NCBI GenBank assembly: GCA_947628025.1
Contig: CANQYH010000005.1
Coordinates: forward strand, 1-27,510
Source of the DNA: an uncultured Lachnospiraceae bacterium
Lineage (GTDB): Bacteria; Bacillota; Clostridia; Lachnospirales; Lachnospiraceae
Direction of reading: 5' to 3'
Length of the DNA stretch: 27,510 nucleotides
The notes under the pieces are model-generated. The model saw only the letters and a program-made list of their open reading frames with translations. It made no database searches and was not told the DNA's origin. The position numbers were made by a program, and so were the translations under genes. Shown here in pieces: positions 16,274 through 23,512 of the stretch (position 1 is its first letter; the number at the start of each line of letters is the position of its first letter).

Positions 16274-16324
16274 TTATGTCAGATACTCAGGAACGGGTTT
16301 CTTTCCGAAGCGGAAAACAATCAT
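16274..16324 (-). CDS. Predicted 16-residue peptide gene
   Basis: Reads MIVFRFGKKPVPEYLT. The evidence is a near-ideal ribosome-binding site AAGGAGGGG (16340 to 16332) 7 nt before the ATG, a -10 box TATACT upstream, and its position between the XRE-TPR regulator and the ABC exporter on the same strand. The alternative ATG at 16331 abuts the ribosome-binding site and is unlikely. There is no signal peptide and no Cys; the C-terminal half (KKPVPEYL) loosely recalls the charged Pro/Glu tail of AgrD-type propeptides, but the family is not established. It could instead be a leader peptide that regulates the ABC gene. Confidence 0.5.
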   Translation of the reverse strand: MIVFRFGKKPVPEYLT

Positions 16325-16357
16325 GCCGCATCCCCTCCTTTTTGCTTCCTAATGGGA

Positions 16358-16428
16358 AGTATAGCGGAAAAATGCGGCATTTCCATATCGCTCTATGTAT
16401 AATTTCAACTTACGTCATTTGATAAGTT
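16358..16428 (-). promoter_or_regulatory. Promoter and candidate activator site before the peptide-ABC unit
   Basis: On the minus strand, TATACT (plus-strand AGTATA, 16358-16363) is a good -10, but at 17 bp the -35 is only ATGGAA (16381-16386). Upstream, AACTTA (16407-16412) and TAAGTT (16423-16428) form a 6-bp inverted repeat with a 10-bp centre. A poor -35 with a dyad near -66 fits an activator-dependent promoter; the XRE-TPR protein encoded just upstream is the natural candidate (inference). Confidence 0.45.
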
Positions 16429-16438
16429 TTATACTTCT

Positions 16439-17404
16439 TCAATTAAAAATGGAGATCAGGCTTTCGCGGTGCTCCTTTTCGCGCCATTCGGCGTCCTCGT
16501 TTAGCGGAAAGTTCGTATGATCCAGATATTCCTGCGCCAGGTCTGCCATCCGGGATTTTCCGATCAGCCTCATATAAGGGATAAGAGCTTCCATGCGTGC
16601 GCGGCTCTCCTCGGATTTCCCCATATTGTCCAAGATCTGCGCGATGCCGAATTCGATTTCCGGAAGCATAAACTGTTCTGTCCCCCGTATGCTGAGTTCC
16701 TCTGCCTTTTTCGCGTAGAGAAGCGCCTCCTCACAGCGATTTTCCGCCAGCAGATACTGGCTCAAATTATGCGCGAGATTGATATGAAAAACATTAAATT
16801 CGGAAAGACGGCTTTGATTTCGGTCCAGCGCAAACAAGACCTCTTCGCCCAGGCGAATGGCTTCTATATCTTTCCCCGCCACATATTTGGCTTCCGTCAG
16901 CATGACAAGAAGATTGGCCTCCGTGGGGGAAAACAGCTCTCTGCGGCAGTCGCTCAGATCGATGTTGGGTTTGGTCAGGCGCAAGGCGTGTTCCAATTCC
17001 GTTTCTATGGTTTCGCCGGCCGCGCCCTCTTTCATATGGATCGCCGCAAAAAGCATTTTTGTATATTGAAGACTGGCGGGGTCCATCTTTTTCGCGGAAA
17101 GTTCCTGCAAAGCCGTTTTAGCCGATGCGAGATCGCCGGATGAGACCTGTGCGCTGATCTCATCCAAGGAACGGCGCAGGGACGCCTGCTGTTCATTTTC
17201 ATAATAGACATTGCAGAGCTGATACGTCCCCGTGCCAAGCCGCTCCAGAATTTTTTCCAGGACCTTGCTCGACGGCATCTGGTTCCCGTTTTCAATGCGC
17301 GAGATCGATATGGGAGAGCAAATACCGTCTGCAAGCGCTTCCTGCGTCATCCCCGCTTTTTTCCGTAAATTGTAAATGATCTCTCCTAAAGTATTGGTTC
17401 CCAT
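16439..17404 (-). CDS. XRE-family transcriptional regulator with TPR-like C-terminus (RRNPP-like)
   Basis: A 321-residue cytoplasmic regulator. Residues ~5-62 form an HTH_3 domain (LGEIIYNLRKKAGMTQEAL, then SPISISRIENGNQMPSSKVL). Residues ~70-321 are helical repeats of TPR character (for example EALLYAKKAEELSIRG and AIRLGEEVLFAL). This is the architecture of Rgg, PlcR and related regulators that bind short peptides imported by oligopeptide permease. Start ATG 17404 is chosen because the helix-turn-helix begins a few residues later; the frame extends upstream to 17473 without conserved sequence. AAAGGA is 13 nt before the start, rather far. A -10 TATAAT lies on the minus strand (plus ATTATA, 17502-17507). 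A peptide gene, an ABC exporter and a sigma-like gene follow on the same strand. Ligand unknown. Confidence 0.85.
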   Translation of the reverse strand: MGTNTLGEIIYNLRKKAGMTQEALADGICSPISISRIENGNQMPSSKVLEKILERLGTGTYQLCNVYYENEQQASLRRSLDEISAQVSSGDLASAKTALQELSAKKMDPASLQYTKMLFAAIHMKEGAAGETIETELEHALRLTKPNIDLSDCRRELFSPTEANLLVMLTEAKYVAGKDIEAIRLGEEVLFALDRNQSRLSEFNVFHINLAHNLSQYLLAENRCEEALLYAKKAEELSIRGTEQFMLPEIEFGIAQILDNMGKSEESRARMEALIPYMRLIGKSRMADLAQEYLDHTNFPLNEDAEWREKEHRESLISIFN

Positions 17405-17501
17405 GAAAATAATGTCGTCCTTTCCGGGCAGCCTGCGGCACGATCCTTTACATGCCGGAGCCGTCGATCGCAATCTGGCAGACTTTTCCTGCCTCTCGCT
17501 T

Positions 17502-17567
17502 ATTATATACCGGAATAGCGAAGAAATCCATTATTTGTTAAGGCGGTTTTTATTCGGGAGCGCTCCC
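17502..17567. promoter_or_regulatory. Regulator promoter -10 and 12-bp palindrome
   Basis: The minus-strand -10 TATAAT (plus ATTATA, 17502-17507) with a weak -35-like TGGATT at 17 bp probably drives the XRE-TPR gene. About 50 bases further is the perfect 12-bp palindrome GGGAGCGCTCCC (17556-17567), possibly an operator shared with the divergent ATPase gene. Confidence 0.45.
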
Positions 17568-17637
17568 AGTCATGGAAGCAGTTTCTCCGAAAAAGGAGTT
17601 ATCATCGATGCTCCCTGAAATTTTCTTATGAAACAAG

Positions 17638-17666
17638 TTGATAAATGCCCTCATTTCGTCTATAAT
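17638..17666 (+). promoter_or_regulatory. Promoter of the AAA/DUF4143 gene
   Basis: TTGATA (17638-17643), a 17-bp spacer and TATAAT (17661-17666) form a near-consensus sigma-A promoter, 39 bases before the start codon. Confidence 0.8.
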
Positions 17667-17705
17667 AATATTAAATATTAAATCAGCCGGGAGGAGCGCT
17701 GTGTT

Positions 17706-18929
17706 GTGTATATCGATAGACACGCTGAAAAAACCGTGCAGGAACTGGCGCGGATGTTTGGGGCGGTGCTTGTCGCCGGGCCGAGGCAGGTCGGCAAGAC
17801 CACTATGCTGGAAAGACTGACCGGCGGAATGAATTACGCCACACTGGACGATCCCTTGCTCCGGACAAGCGCCGAGGAGGAGAGCGGGACCTTTTTTAAG
17901 GATAATCCGCCGCCTGTGTTTGTGGATGAAATTCAAAAAGCGCCGGTTTTATTTGAACAGATCAAAATGTTTCTCGACCGGGAGCGGAAAAAAGGGCAGT
18001 TTTTTCTGTGCGGTTCCCAGCAGTTTAGAATGATGAAGGGAGTCAGCGAATCCCTTGCCGGGCGCATCGGACTCGTCACACTGCTTGGGTTCTCCCTGCG
18101 CGAGTCCCACGGGATTTCGTTCGATGTTCCGTTCCTGCCCACAGAGGATTATTTTTCACAGCGAAAACAGCATACCGCGGATATTTCCTACGATGAGGTA
18201 TGGAATACGATTCAACGGGGGTCTATGCCTGAGCTGCATGAAAATCCTGATTTCAGCTGGCAGATGTTTTACGGCGCATATGTGCGTACCTATATCGACC
18301 ATGATGTGCGGGAACAGTCGGAGATCGGGGATACCGTAAAATTTACAAAATTCATGGTAGCGGCAGCGGCTTCCACGGGACAGCTCCTGAATCTGTCGTC
18401 TCTGGCGAGGGATGTCGGCGTCAGTCAGCCCACCGCTGAACGGTGGCTTTCGATCCTCTCAGCGTCCAACCTTGTATATCTGCTTCCACCCTATTCTAAT
18501 AATATCACAAAGAGAGCGATCAAAACGCCGAAGCTGTATTTTCTTGACACGGGACTGGCCGCCTATCTGACCAGATGGAACACGCCGGACGTCCTGAAAA
18601 ACGGCGCGATGGCGGGAGCGTTTTTTGAAAGCTTTGTATTGTCTGAGATCGTAAAGAGTTACTACAACCGGGGAATTTTGGAGCTCCCGCTGTATTTCTA
18701 CCGCGACAAGGATGGGAATGAGATCGATCTGCTGATGGAAGAAAACGGTATTCTGTATCCAATCGAAATGAAAAAGCACGCCGATCCGCGAAAAAAGGAT
18801 ATGGAAGCGTTCGCTCTGCTGGATAGGATTCCGGGCGTCAAGCGCGGTCCGGGCGGAGTGGTCTGCCTGTACGATAAGCTCATAACTTTGCGGGGAGAGG
18901 ATAAAGTAATTCCTGTGAATCTCCTGTAG
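17706..18929 (+). CDS. AAA-type ATPase with DUF4143 C-terminal domain
   Basis: A 407-residue protein of the widespread AAA_14/DUF4143 family, whose cellular role is not well defined. Walker A AGPRQVGKTT (Gly25 to Thr32), Walker B VFVDEIQKAP (71-80) and a sensor-like CGSQQF follow in order. A helix-turn-helix-like stretch (LLNLSSLARDVGVSQPTAERW) is in the middle. The C-terminal domain contains FYRDKDGNEIDLLMEENG then YPIEMKKH, a PD-(D/E)xK-like pattern without proven activity. The start is the GTG at 17706, with GGGAGG 11 nt upstream. It is the only plus-strand gene between the two XRE/ABC cassettes and has its own promoter, so it is probably an independently acquired unit. Confidence 0.88.
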   Translation: MYIDRHAEKTVQELARMFGAVLVAGPRQVGKTTMLERLTGGMNYATLDDPLLRTSAEEESGTFFKDNPPPVFVDEIQKAPVLFEQIKMFLDRERKKGQFFLCGSQQFRMMKGVSESLAGRIGLVTLLGFSLRESHGISFDVPFLPTEDYFSQRKQHTADISYDEVWNTIQRGSMPELHENPDFSWQMFYGAYVRTYIDHDVREQSEIGDTVKFTKFMVAAAASTGQLLNLSSLARDVGVSQPTAERWLSILSASNLVYLLPPYSNNITKRAIKTPKLYFLDTGLAAYLTRWNTPDVLKNGAMAGAFFESFVLSEIVKSYYNRGILELPLYFYRDKDGNEIDLLMEENGILYPIEMKKHADPRKKDMEAFALLDRIPGVKRGPGGVVCLYDKLITLRGEDKVIPVNLL

Positions 18930-18940
18930 TCATAAAAAAT

Positions 18941-18995
18941 GCGGAACGTCCGGACGGAAAAGCCTGGAAGCGGAATGCCGGGACGGAAGAGCCTG
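18941..18995. repeat. Two tandem 26-bp direct repeats
   Basis: GCGGAACGTCCGGACGG... (18941-18966) and GCGGAATGCCGGGACGG... (18970-18995) match at 22 of 26 positions with a 29-bp period. They fill the gap between the convergent AAA ATPase and ABC genes. The first copy contains the palindrome CGTCCGGACG. Neither forms a clear terminator. Confidence 0.7.
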
Positions 18996-18996
18996 A

Positions 18997-20613
18997 TCAC
19001 CTCACCGTACCGTCCTCCATTGTTATGATCCGGTCGTACTGCTGCGTAAGCCCGTCCCGGATCCGGTGGGTTACGGTCAGAAGCGTCAAATCCTTCCTAT
19101 CCAAAAGCTCCTGCTCGATCTCGTTGGCGGCGGCTACATCGATCGCCGAAACACCCTCATCCAAAACCAGCACGTTCACATCGCGGATCAGCGCCCTCGC
19201 AAGCGCTATGCGCTGGCGTTCTCCGCCGGACAGTTTCGAGCCGTTTTCACCGCAGTCTCCGTCCAGCCCGCCCGGGATATTGCTTAGAAAGCGCTCAACG
19301 CCCGAGAGCCGGACCGCGCGTGCAAGAGCCTCCTCCGTAAAGTTTTCTCCCAGGCAAATGTTGAACCTCAGCGTATCGTTAAAGATGAATGTGTTCTGAT
19401 GAATGACGGTGACCAGCTTCCGGAGCCCCTCCGGATCGATATCGTGAAGCTCCGCGCCGTCATAGCAAATAGCGCCCCGGTAGTCCGCGTAACTGCCGGT
19501 TAGGAGCCGGATCAGCGTGGATTTTCCGCAGCCGCTCTGACCGGTCAGCGCTACCTTTTCGTTCTTGCGGATCGTCATGCTGAGATTTTCAATGACCGGG
19601 ACCTCTTCCTTATACCGGAACGACAGACCGCGAATCTCTAAAGCGTTTTCAAGACGCGCGGGCGCGGTGCCGGTAAATTCGTTCCGGTTGTCGTCGATGA
19701 TGTCCAGCAGCAGCCTGCTGTTCTTCCGGTTCCCCAAAAGAAGCGGCAGCATCTCGGCGTATATCGTGAGGCAGCTGCTGAAAAAGCCGAGCAGCGTGAT
19801 AAACAGCACCAGCGTCCCGACGGTGATCTCTCCCCGCACGGCCATGGTGCCGGCCGCAAAAAATGTGACGACCCACGCCAGCCAGTCCATGAATTGCCCG
19901 GTATTTTCAAGCTCCGCGACGGCGACGCCCATCTTTTTATCCAGACGCGCCACGTCTGCGCTGGCCTTTATGAACCGGCTGCGCAGATGGGGGGAGACTC
20001 CGTAAGAGGCGATGACCTCATGGCCGCCGAGGGACTCCTTGAGCTGAACGCTCATGGCGGCGCTGAGCTCCCTCTGCTCAGTCAGCAGTTTGGCGAACGT
20101 TTGATTGAACAAAAGCGGCAGGATCATCGAAAGGCCGCCGCAAAGGACGGACAGGACCGCCAGAAGCGGACTGTACCAGATCATGATCCCCAGCACGGCG
20201 AGAGCAGAGACGCCGTAGCTGATGAGAAAAAATACCGGTCTCGTCAGGTTTTGGACCACGGTTCCGACGGCGCTGTCTACGTAAGACATATAGACCGCCG
20301 TGTCTTTTTCCGCAAAACGGGCTGCGCTCCGTTTCATAATGCCGTCATAAAGGTCGTTCCGCAAATTCTCCCAAAACACGGCGGTGAACCATTTTTCGGC
20401 GATGCCGTTCAGAAAATAGCCCATCGCGATCGCCAGGACTCCTATGCTCGCGATCCATAAAAAGCGCAGAAAGCCGGAAATATTTCCCGATACGATGAGG
20501 TCGATCAGCCTCTGCTCCAAAACCGCGGACAAGGGCGTCAAAAGCTGGGTCAGGATTCTCAGCAGAAGCGCCGCGGAGGCCAGTACCATGTGTTTTTTAA
20601 AATAGCGAAGCAT
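18997..20613 (-). CDS. ABC exporter half-transporter (membrane domain + ATPase)
   Basis: The 538 residues comprise a type I exporter membrane domain (~1-300) and a nucleotide-binding domain (~325-538). Motifs: Walker A GQSGCGKST (358-366), Q-loop HQNTF, signature LSGGERQR (461-468), Walker B VLVLDE (481-486) followed by GVSAID instead of the usual ATSALD, and H-loop TVTHR (His516). Catalytic residues are intact. The start ATG at 20613 directly follows the TAA of the regulator gene, with GGGAGG lying inside the regulator's last codons, so the two are translationally coupled. It is a paralogue of the half-transporter at 14624-16225. No peptidase domain; substrate unknown. Confidence 0.92.
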   Translation of the reverse strand: MLRYFKKHMVLASAALLLRILTQLLTPLSAVLEQRLIDLIVSGNISGFLRFLWIASIGVLAIAMGYFLNGIAEKWFTAVFWENLRNDLYDGIMKRSAARFAEKDTAVYMSYVDSAVGTVVQNLTRPVFFLISYGVSALAVLGIMIWYSPLLAVLSVLCGGLSMILPLLFNQTFAKLLTEQRELSAAMSVQLKESLGGHEVIASYGVSPHLRSRFIKASADVARLDKKMGVAVAELENTGQFMDWLAWVVTFFAAGTMAVRGEITVGTLVLFITLLGFFSSCLTIYAEMLPLLLGNRKNSRLLLDIIDDNRNEFTGTAPARLENALEIRGLSFRYKEEVPVIENLSMTIRKNEKVALTGQSGCGKSTLIRLLTGSYADYRGAICYDGAELHDIDPEGLRKLVTVIHQNTFIFNDTLRFNICLGENFTEEALARAVRLSGVERFLSNIPGGLDGDCGENGSKLSGGERQRIALARALIRDVNVLVLDEGVSAIDVAAANEIEQELLDRKDLTLLTVTHRIRDGLTQQYDRIITMEDGTVR

Positions 20614-21444
20614 TTATTTCCCTCCCTTGCCGAGGTTCCTTTTATCGGTGAGGATCCAGATGCCATCCGTCTGCCCGGCCGTAAAATGCGCCGCCGCCAG
20701 GATCGGCATGATGGTCCGGTTCATTTTGACGGCGTAGGCCATGGTGGTTCCGTCCTCTGTTTCAAGCATCAGATCCTCCGCAAGCTGGTGTTCGGCGAGC
20801 TTCTGCAGAATCTCTTCCGCCTCGCTCTGTGCGATACCGGAGAGCTTCGCCAGCACGCCGGCGGTGCGGTGCCTGGGTGCCTCGCGGTACAGCGTTATAA
20901 GCATCGTCAGCGCGTGGGGCGATGACAGCAGGCCGAACAGTCCTGCCGCATCCTCGCCGGGAGAGAGGAGACCGGCGAGATCGCTCTGCCCGCCCCACGC
21001 GGCGGATAAAAACGACTGCCCCTCGGACAAGATCGCCGCGATAAACCTTTCTTTGGTGATCAGGACCATTTCCCCTGGGCCCTCCTGAACGCTGTTAAAG
21101 TCCATAATGCCTGCCACTTTGTCCAGGCACCCGTAAAGCGCCATCTCGCGCATGAGCGAAACGATCCGCTCCATAAGCTTTTCTTCCGGCAGGGAAGCAA
21201 GGTAATTCCTTATAGCCTCCCCTATGTCCTCCCGCCGAGCCTCGGTTCTTCCAAACAGCGCGTCCACCGTGACGCCCAAAACATCGGACAATGCTGGCAA
21301 CAGCGAGATATCCGGCGTCCCTCCGCTCTCCCACTGAGAGACTGCGGAGCTGCTGACGCCGATCGCCTCGCCCAGCTCTTTTTGCGTAAGCCCCTTTTCT
21401 TTTCTGAATTTTAATATCTGCTCGCCAACGATCGAATAACTCAT
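20614..21444 (-). CDS. XRE regulator with a second C-terminal winged-helix-like domain
   Basis: A 276-residue protein. Residues ~8-65 form a classical XRE helix-turn-helix (FRKEKGLTQKELGEAIGVSS, then AVSQWESGGTPDISLLPAL). Residues ~170-245 look like an ArsR/MarR-type winged helix (LITLYREAPRHRTAGVLAKL, then AEEILQKLAEHQLAE). The pairing suggests an effector-responsive repressor; the ligand is unknown. ATG 21444 follows AAAGGAGGG at 6 nt. The TAA stop abuts the ABC gene start (coupled). The promoter just upstream contains three palindromes, so autorepression of this two-gene operon is likely (inference). Confidence 0.85.
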   Translation of the reverse strand: MSYSIVGEQILKFRKEKGLTQKELGEAIGVSSSAVSQWESGGTPDISLLPALSDVLGVTVDALFGRTEARREDIGEAIRNYLASLPEEKLMERIVSLMREMALYGCLDKVAGIMDFNSVQEGPGEMVLITKERFIAAILSEGQSFLSAAWGGQSDLAGLLSPGEDAAGLFGLLSSPHALTMLITLYREAPRHRTAGVLAKLSGIAQSEAEEILQKLAEHQLAEDLMLETEDGTTMAYAVKMNRTIMPILAAAHFTAGQTDGIWILTDKRNLGKGGK

Positions 21445-21472
21445 GATTCGCCCTCCTTTAAACTGTGCTTCT

Positions 21473-21535
21473 ATTATAGTACAAGCGCCGCTTGATCACA
21501 ATGAGCGCGCTCTAAAGTGAAGTTAAGCGGCGCTT
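21473..21535 (-). promoter_or_regulatory. Promoter with three phased palindromes (XRE-ABC operon)
   Basis: On the minus strand the promoter is TTGTGA (plus 21496-21501), 17-bp spacer, TATAAT (plus 21473-21478). Three palindromes are spaced about 20 and 22 bp centre to centre: AAGCGCCGCTT (21483-21493, in the spacer), GAGCGCGCTC (21503-21512, just upstream of -35) and AAGCGGCGCTT (21525-21535). All share the AGCG/CGCT core, as expected for one dimeric repressor binding on one face of the helix. Confidence 0.75.
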
Positions 21536-21563
21536 CAGAAAATTTATCCCTGGTTACCGAATC

Positions 21564-21601
21564 GTTTAGATTTTATTTAGGAGTATGTGGTATTGTATAA
21601 T
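21564..21601 (+). promoter_or_regulatory. Two-component operon promoter with direct repeats
   Basis: A -10 TATAAT (21596-21601) lacks a good -35 (TTATTT at 17 bp). Two TTTAG direct repeats, 11 bp apart, within GTTTAGATTTTATTTAG (21564-21580) end at the -35 position. This is the usual layout of OmpR/PhoB-type activation, so the response regulator encoded downstream probably binds here (inference). Confidence 0.6.
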
Positions 21602-21652
21602 TGAAAAAGGCCGTGTGGTTGGCGGCGAAGAGTGGATTTCAGGAGGCACGGG

Positions 21653-22327
21653 ATGTTTCATATACTTGTGGTGGACGACGATAAAAATACCCGCAGGCTG
21701 ATGCGGGCGGTGCTGGAATCGGACGGTTATACGGTTTTTACGGCGGAAAACGGCGAGGAAGCGCTGGAAGTGATGGACAGGGAGCATATTGATCTGGCGG
21801 TGCTGGATATCATGATGCCGGTGATGGACGGATATGAATTTACGAAGACCCTGCGGGAGTCGAATAACGACCTGCCGGTGCTCATGGTCACGGCCAAGCA
21901 GCTGCCGGACGACCGCTATACGGCCTTTCTCGCGGGAACCGACGATTATATGACCAAGCCCATTGATAAAAAGGAAATGCTTCTGCGTATCCGGGCGCTT
22001 CTCCGCCGCTCCCGGATCGCCAGCGAGCATAAGATCGAGATCGGGGACGTGGTGCTGAATTACGACGATTATACGGTGACAAAAAATAACCGGACTCAGG
22101 AACTCCCTCAGAAAGAGTTTTTGCTGCTGTATAAGCTGCTGTCCTATCCCGGGAAAACCTTTACCCGGATCCAGCTGATGGACGAGATCTGGGGCGCGGA
22201 CAGCGATACAGGCTGGGAGACGATCACCGTGCATATCTCACGCCTGCGGAAACGGTTTGAGGGCTGGGAAGAATTTGAGATCCAGTCGGTACGCGGTCTG
22301 GGCTATAAGGCGGTGAAGAAAGTATGA
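21653..22327 (+). CDS. OmpR/PhoB-family response regulator
   Basis: The 224 residues comprise a receiver domain (~1-118) with acidic pair Asp8/Asp9, phospho-acceptor Asp52 (LAVLDIMMP), Thr80 and Lys102 (MTKPID), and a winged-helix DNA-binding domain (~128-224; WETITVHISRLRKRF recognition helix, VRGLGYKAVKK wing). Start ATG 21653 is chosen because AGGAGG lies 6 nt upstream; an in-frame ATG at 21632 would put that site inside the gene. The stop overlaps the kinase start (ATGA, 22324-22327). Confidence 0.96.
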   Translation: MFHILVVDDDKNTRRLMRAVLESDGYTVFTAENGEEALEVMDREHIDLAVLDIMMPVMDGYEFTKTLRESNNDLPVLMVTAKQLPDDRYTAFLAGTDDYMTKPIDKKEMLLRIRALLRRSRIASEHKIEIGDVVLNYDDYTVTKNNRTQELPQKEFLLLYKLLSYPGKTFTRIQLMDEIWGADSDTGWETITVHISRLRKRFEGWEEFEIQSVRGLGYKAVKKV

Positions 22328-23394
22328 AGCGGGCGGACGCAAGCAATCGCCGCAAGTCAAGGTTCGCGCTGACGGCCTTGTTTTCGGCTGTGATCTTTTT
22401 GTTTATTTTTGTTACGTCTCTGATCGCCGGCGGGATCATGCTCTATATGGTAAGGCACGACCGGCTGACGCCCGGCGGGACCCGGCCGAGGCCGGAGATG
22501 GTCATTTTTCATATGGTGGTATGGAGCACGGCGCTTGGCGCGCTGCTAAGCGTCCTGCTCAGCCGGATCTCGCTGTACCCGATCAACCGGGTCATAGATG
22601 CGATGAACCGCCTGGCGCACGGAGATTTTAAGACCAGGCTGGCGTTCGGCGGCAGCTTCGGCCGCCATCCGACGGTGGTCGAGGCGACGGACAGCTTTAA
22701 TCATATGGCGGAGGAGCTGGGGAAAACGGAGATGCTCCGGTCGGATTTCGTCAACCATTTTTCCCATGAATTTAAAACGCCGATCGTATCCATCGCGGGC
22801 TTTGCCGACCTTTTGCTGGAGGGCGGCCTGACGGAGGAGGAGCAGCAGGAATATCTCCGCATCATCTCGGAGGAATCCCACCGCCTGTCGGATATGGCGA
22901 CAAACGTCCTGGATCTGACGAAGATCGAGAATCAGACGATCTTGACGGATGTGACGGAGTTCAATATCTCTGAGCAGATCCGGAACTGCATCCTGATGCT
23001 GGAAAGCAAATGGACGGAAAAAGAGCTTTCTCTCGATGTGGACTTCGGCGAGTACCAGTACCGCGGGAACCGCAGGATGCTCCGGCAGGTATGGCTAAAC
23101 CTGATCGACAATGCGGTGAAGTTTTCGGATCCGGGCGGAGTTTTACAGTTCCGCATTACGGAAACGCCGGAAAACCTGATCGTTTCCATCGGCGATACCG
23201 GCCGGGAAATCCCGAAAGAAAGCATGGAGGATATCTTCCGCAAATTTTATCAGGCGGATAAATCTCACGCGACCCAGGGAAACGGCATAGGACTTTCCAT
23301 CGTGAAAGCGATCGTCGAGCTCCATGGCGGGAAAGTGATCCCCTCCAGCGGCGGCGGAAAGACCGTGTTCGCCGTGGTTCTGCCGAAAGGATAG
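22324..23394 (+). CDS. HAMP sensor histidine kinase
   Basis: A 356-residue membrane kinase, partner of the overlapping response regulator gene. TM1 ~14-42 and TM2 ~60-82 enclose only about 17 residues outside, so it probably senses something in or at the membrane rather than a large ligand. Then come HAMP (~83-135), HisKA with phospho-acceptor His148 in HFSHEFKTP, and an ATPase domain with N-box NLIDNAVKF and G2 GNGIGLSIV. The G1 box reads GDTGREIP, where the usual second glycine of DxGxG is Glu. Start at 22324 fits translational coupling. Related to VanS/PhoR-type kinases; the signal is unknown. Confidence 0.94.
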   Translation: MKRADASNRRKSRFALTALFSAVIFLFIFVTSLIAGGIMLYMVRHDRLTPGGTRPRPEMVIFHMVVWSTALGALLSVLLSRISLYPINRVIDAMNRLAHGDFKTRLAFGGSFGRHPTVVEATDSFNHMAEELGKTEMLRSDFVNHFSHEFKTPIVSIAGFADLLLEGGLTEEEQQEYLRIISEESHRLSDMATNVLDLTKIENQTILTDVTEFNISEQIRNCILMLESKWTEKELSLDVDFGEYQYRGNRRMLRQVWLNLIDNAVKFSDPGGVLQFRITETPENLIVSIGDTGREIPKESMEDIFRKFYQADKSHATQGNGIGLSIVKAIVELHGGKVIPSSGGGKTVFAVVLPKG

Positions 23395-23442
23395 GATCGG
23401 ATATCCGGGCCGCGACGCATTTTTCCCGCGGCGTAAGATTTT

Positions 23443-23470
23443 GTTTAGATTTGCCTGCTATTCTAAGAAT
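23443..23470 (+). promoter_or_regulatory. Candidate response-regulator site before the zinc-ribbon/DnaJ/DnaK operon
   Basis: GTTTAGATTT (23443-23452) is identical to the first 10 bases of the element upstream of the two-component operon, but a second TTTAG repeat at 11 bp is missing. A palindrome ATTCT-A-AGAAT (23460-23470) follows. The -10 is unclear (TATTCT 23459-23464 or a TAAGAA just after). It lies about 70 bases before the next gene, in a 118-base gap. Confidence 0.45.
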
Positions 23471-23512
23471 GTAAACCGAAAACAACAGCACTTTTATGAA
23501 AATGGAGGAGAA

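Noticed and set aside
17571..17630. 19-codon frame (MEAVSPKKELSSMLPEIFL) before the AAA gene
   Set aside because: No adequate ribosome-binding site and no promoter in front; much weaker support than the 16-codon peptide at 16274-16324.
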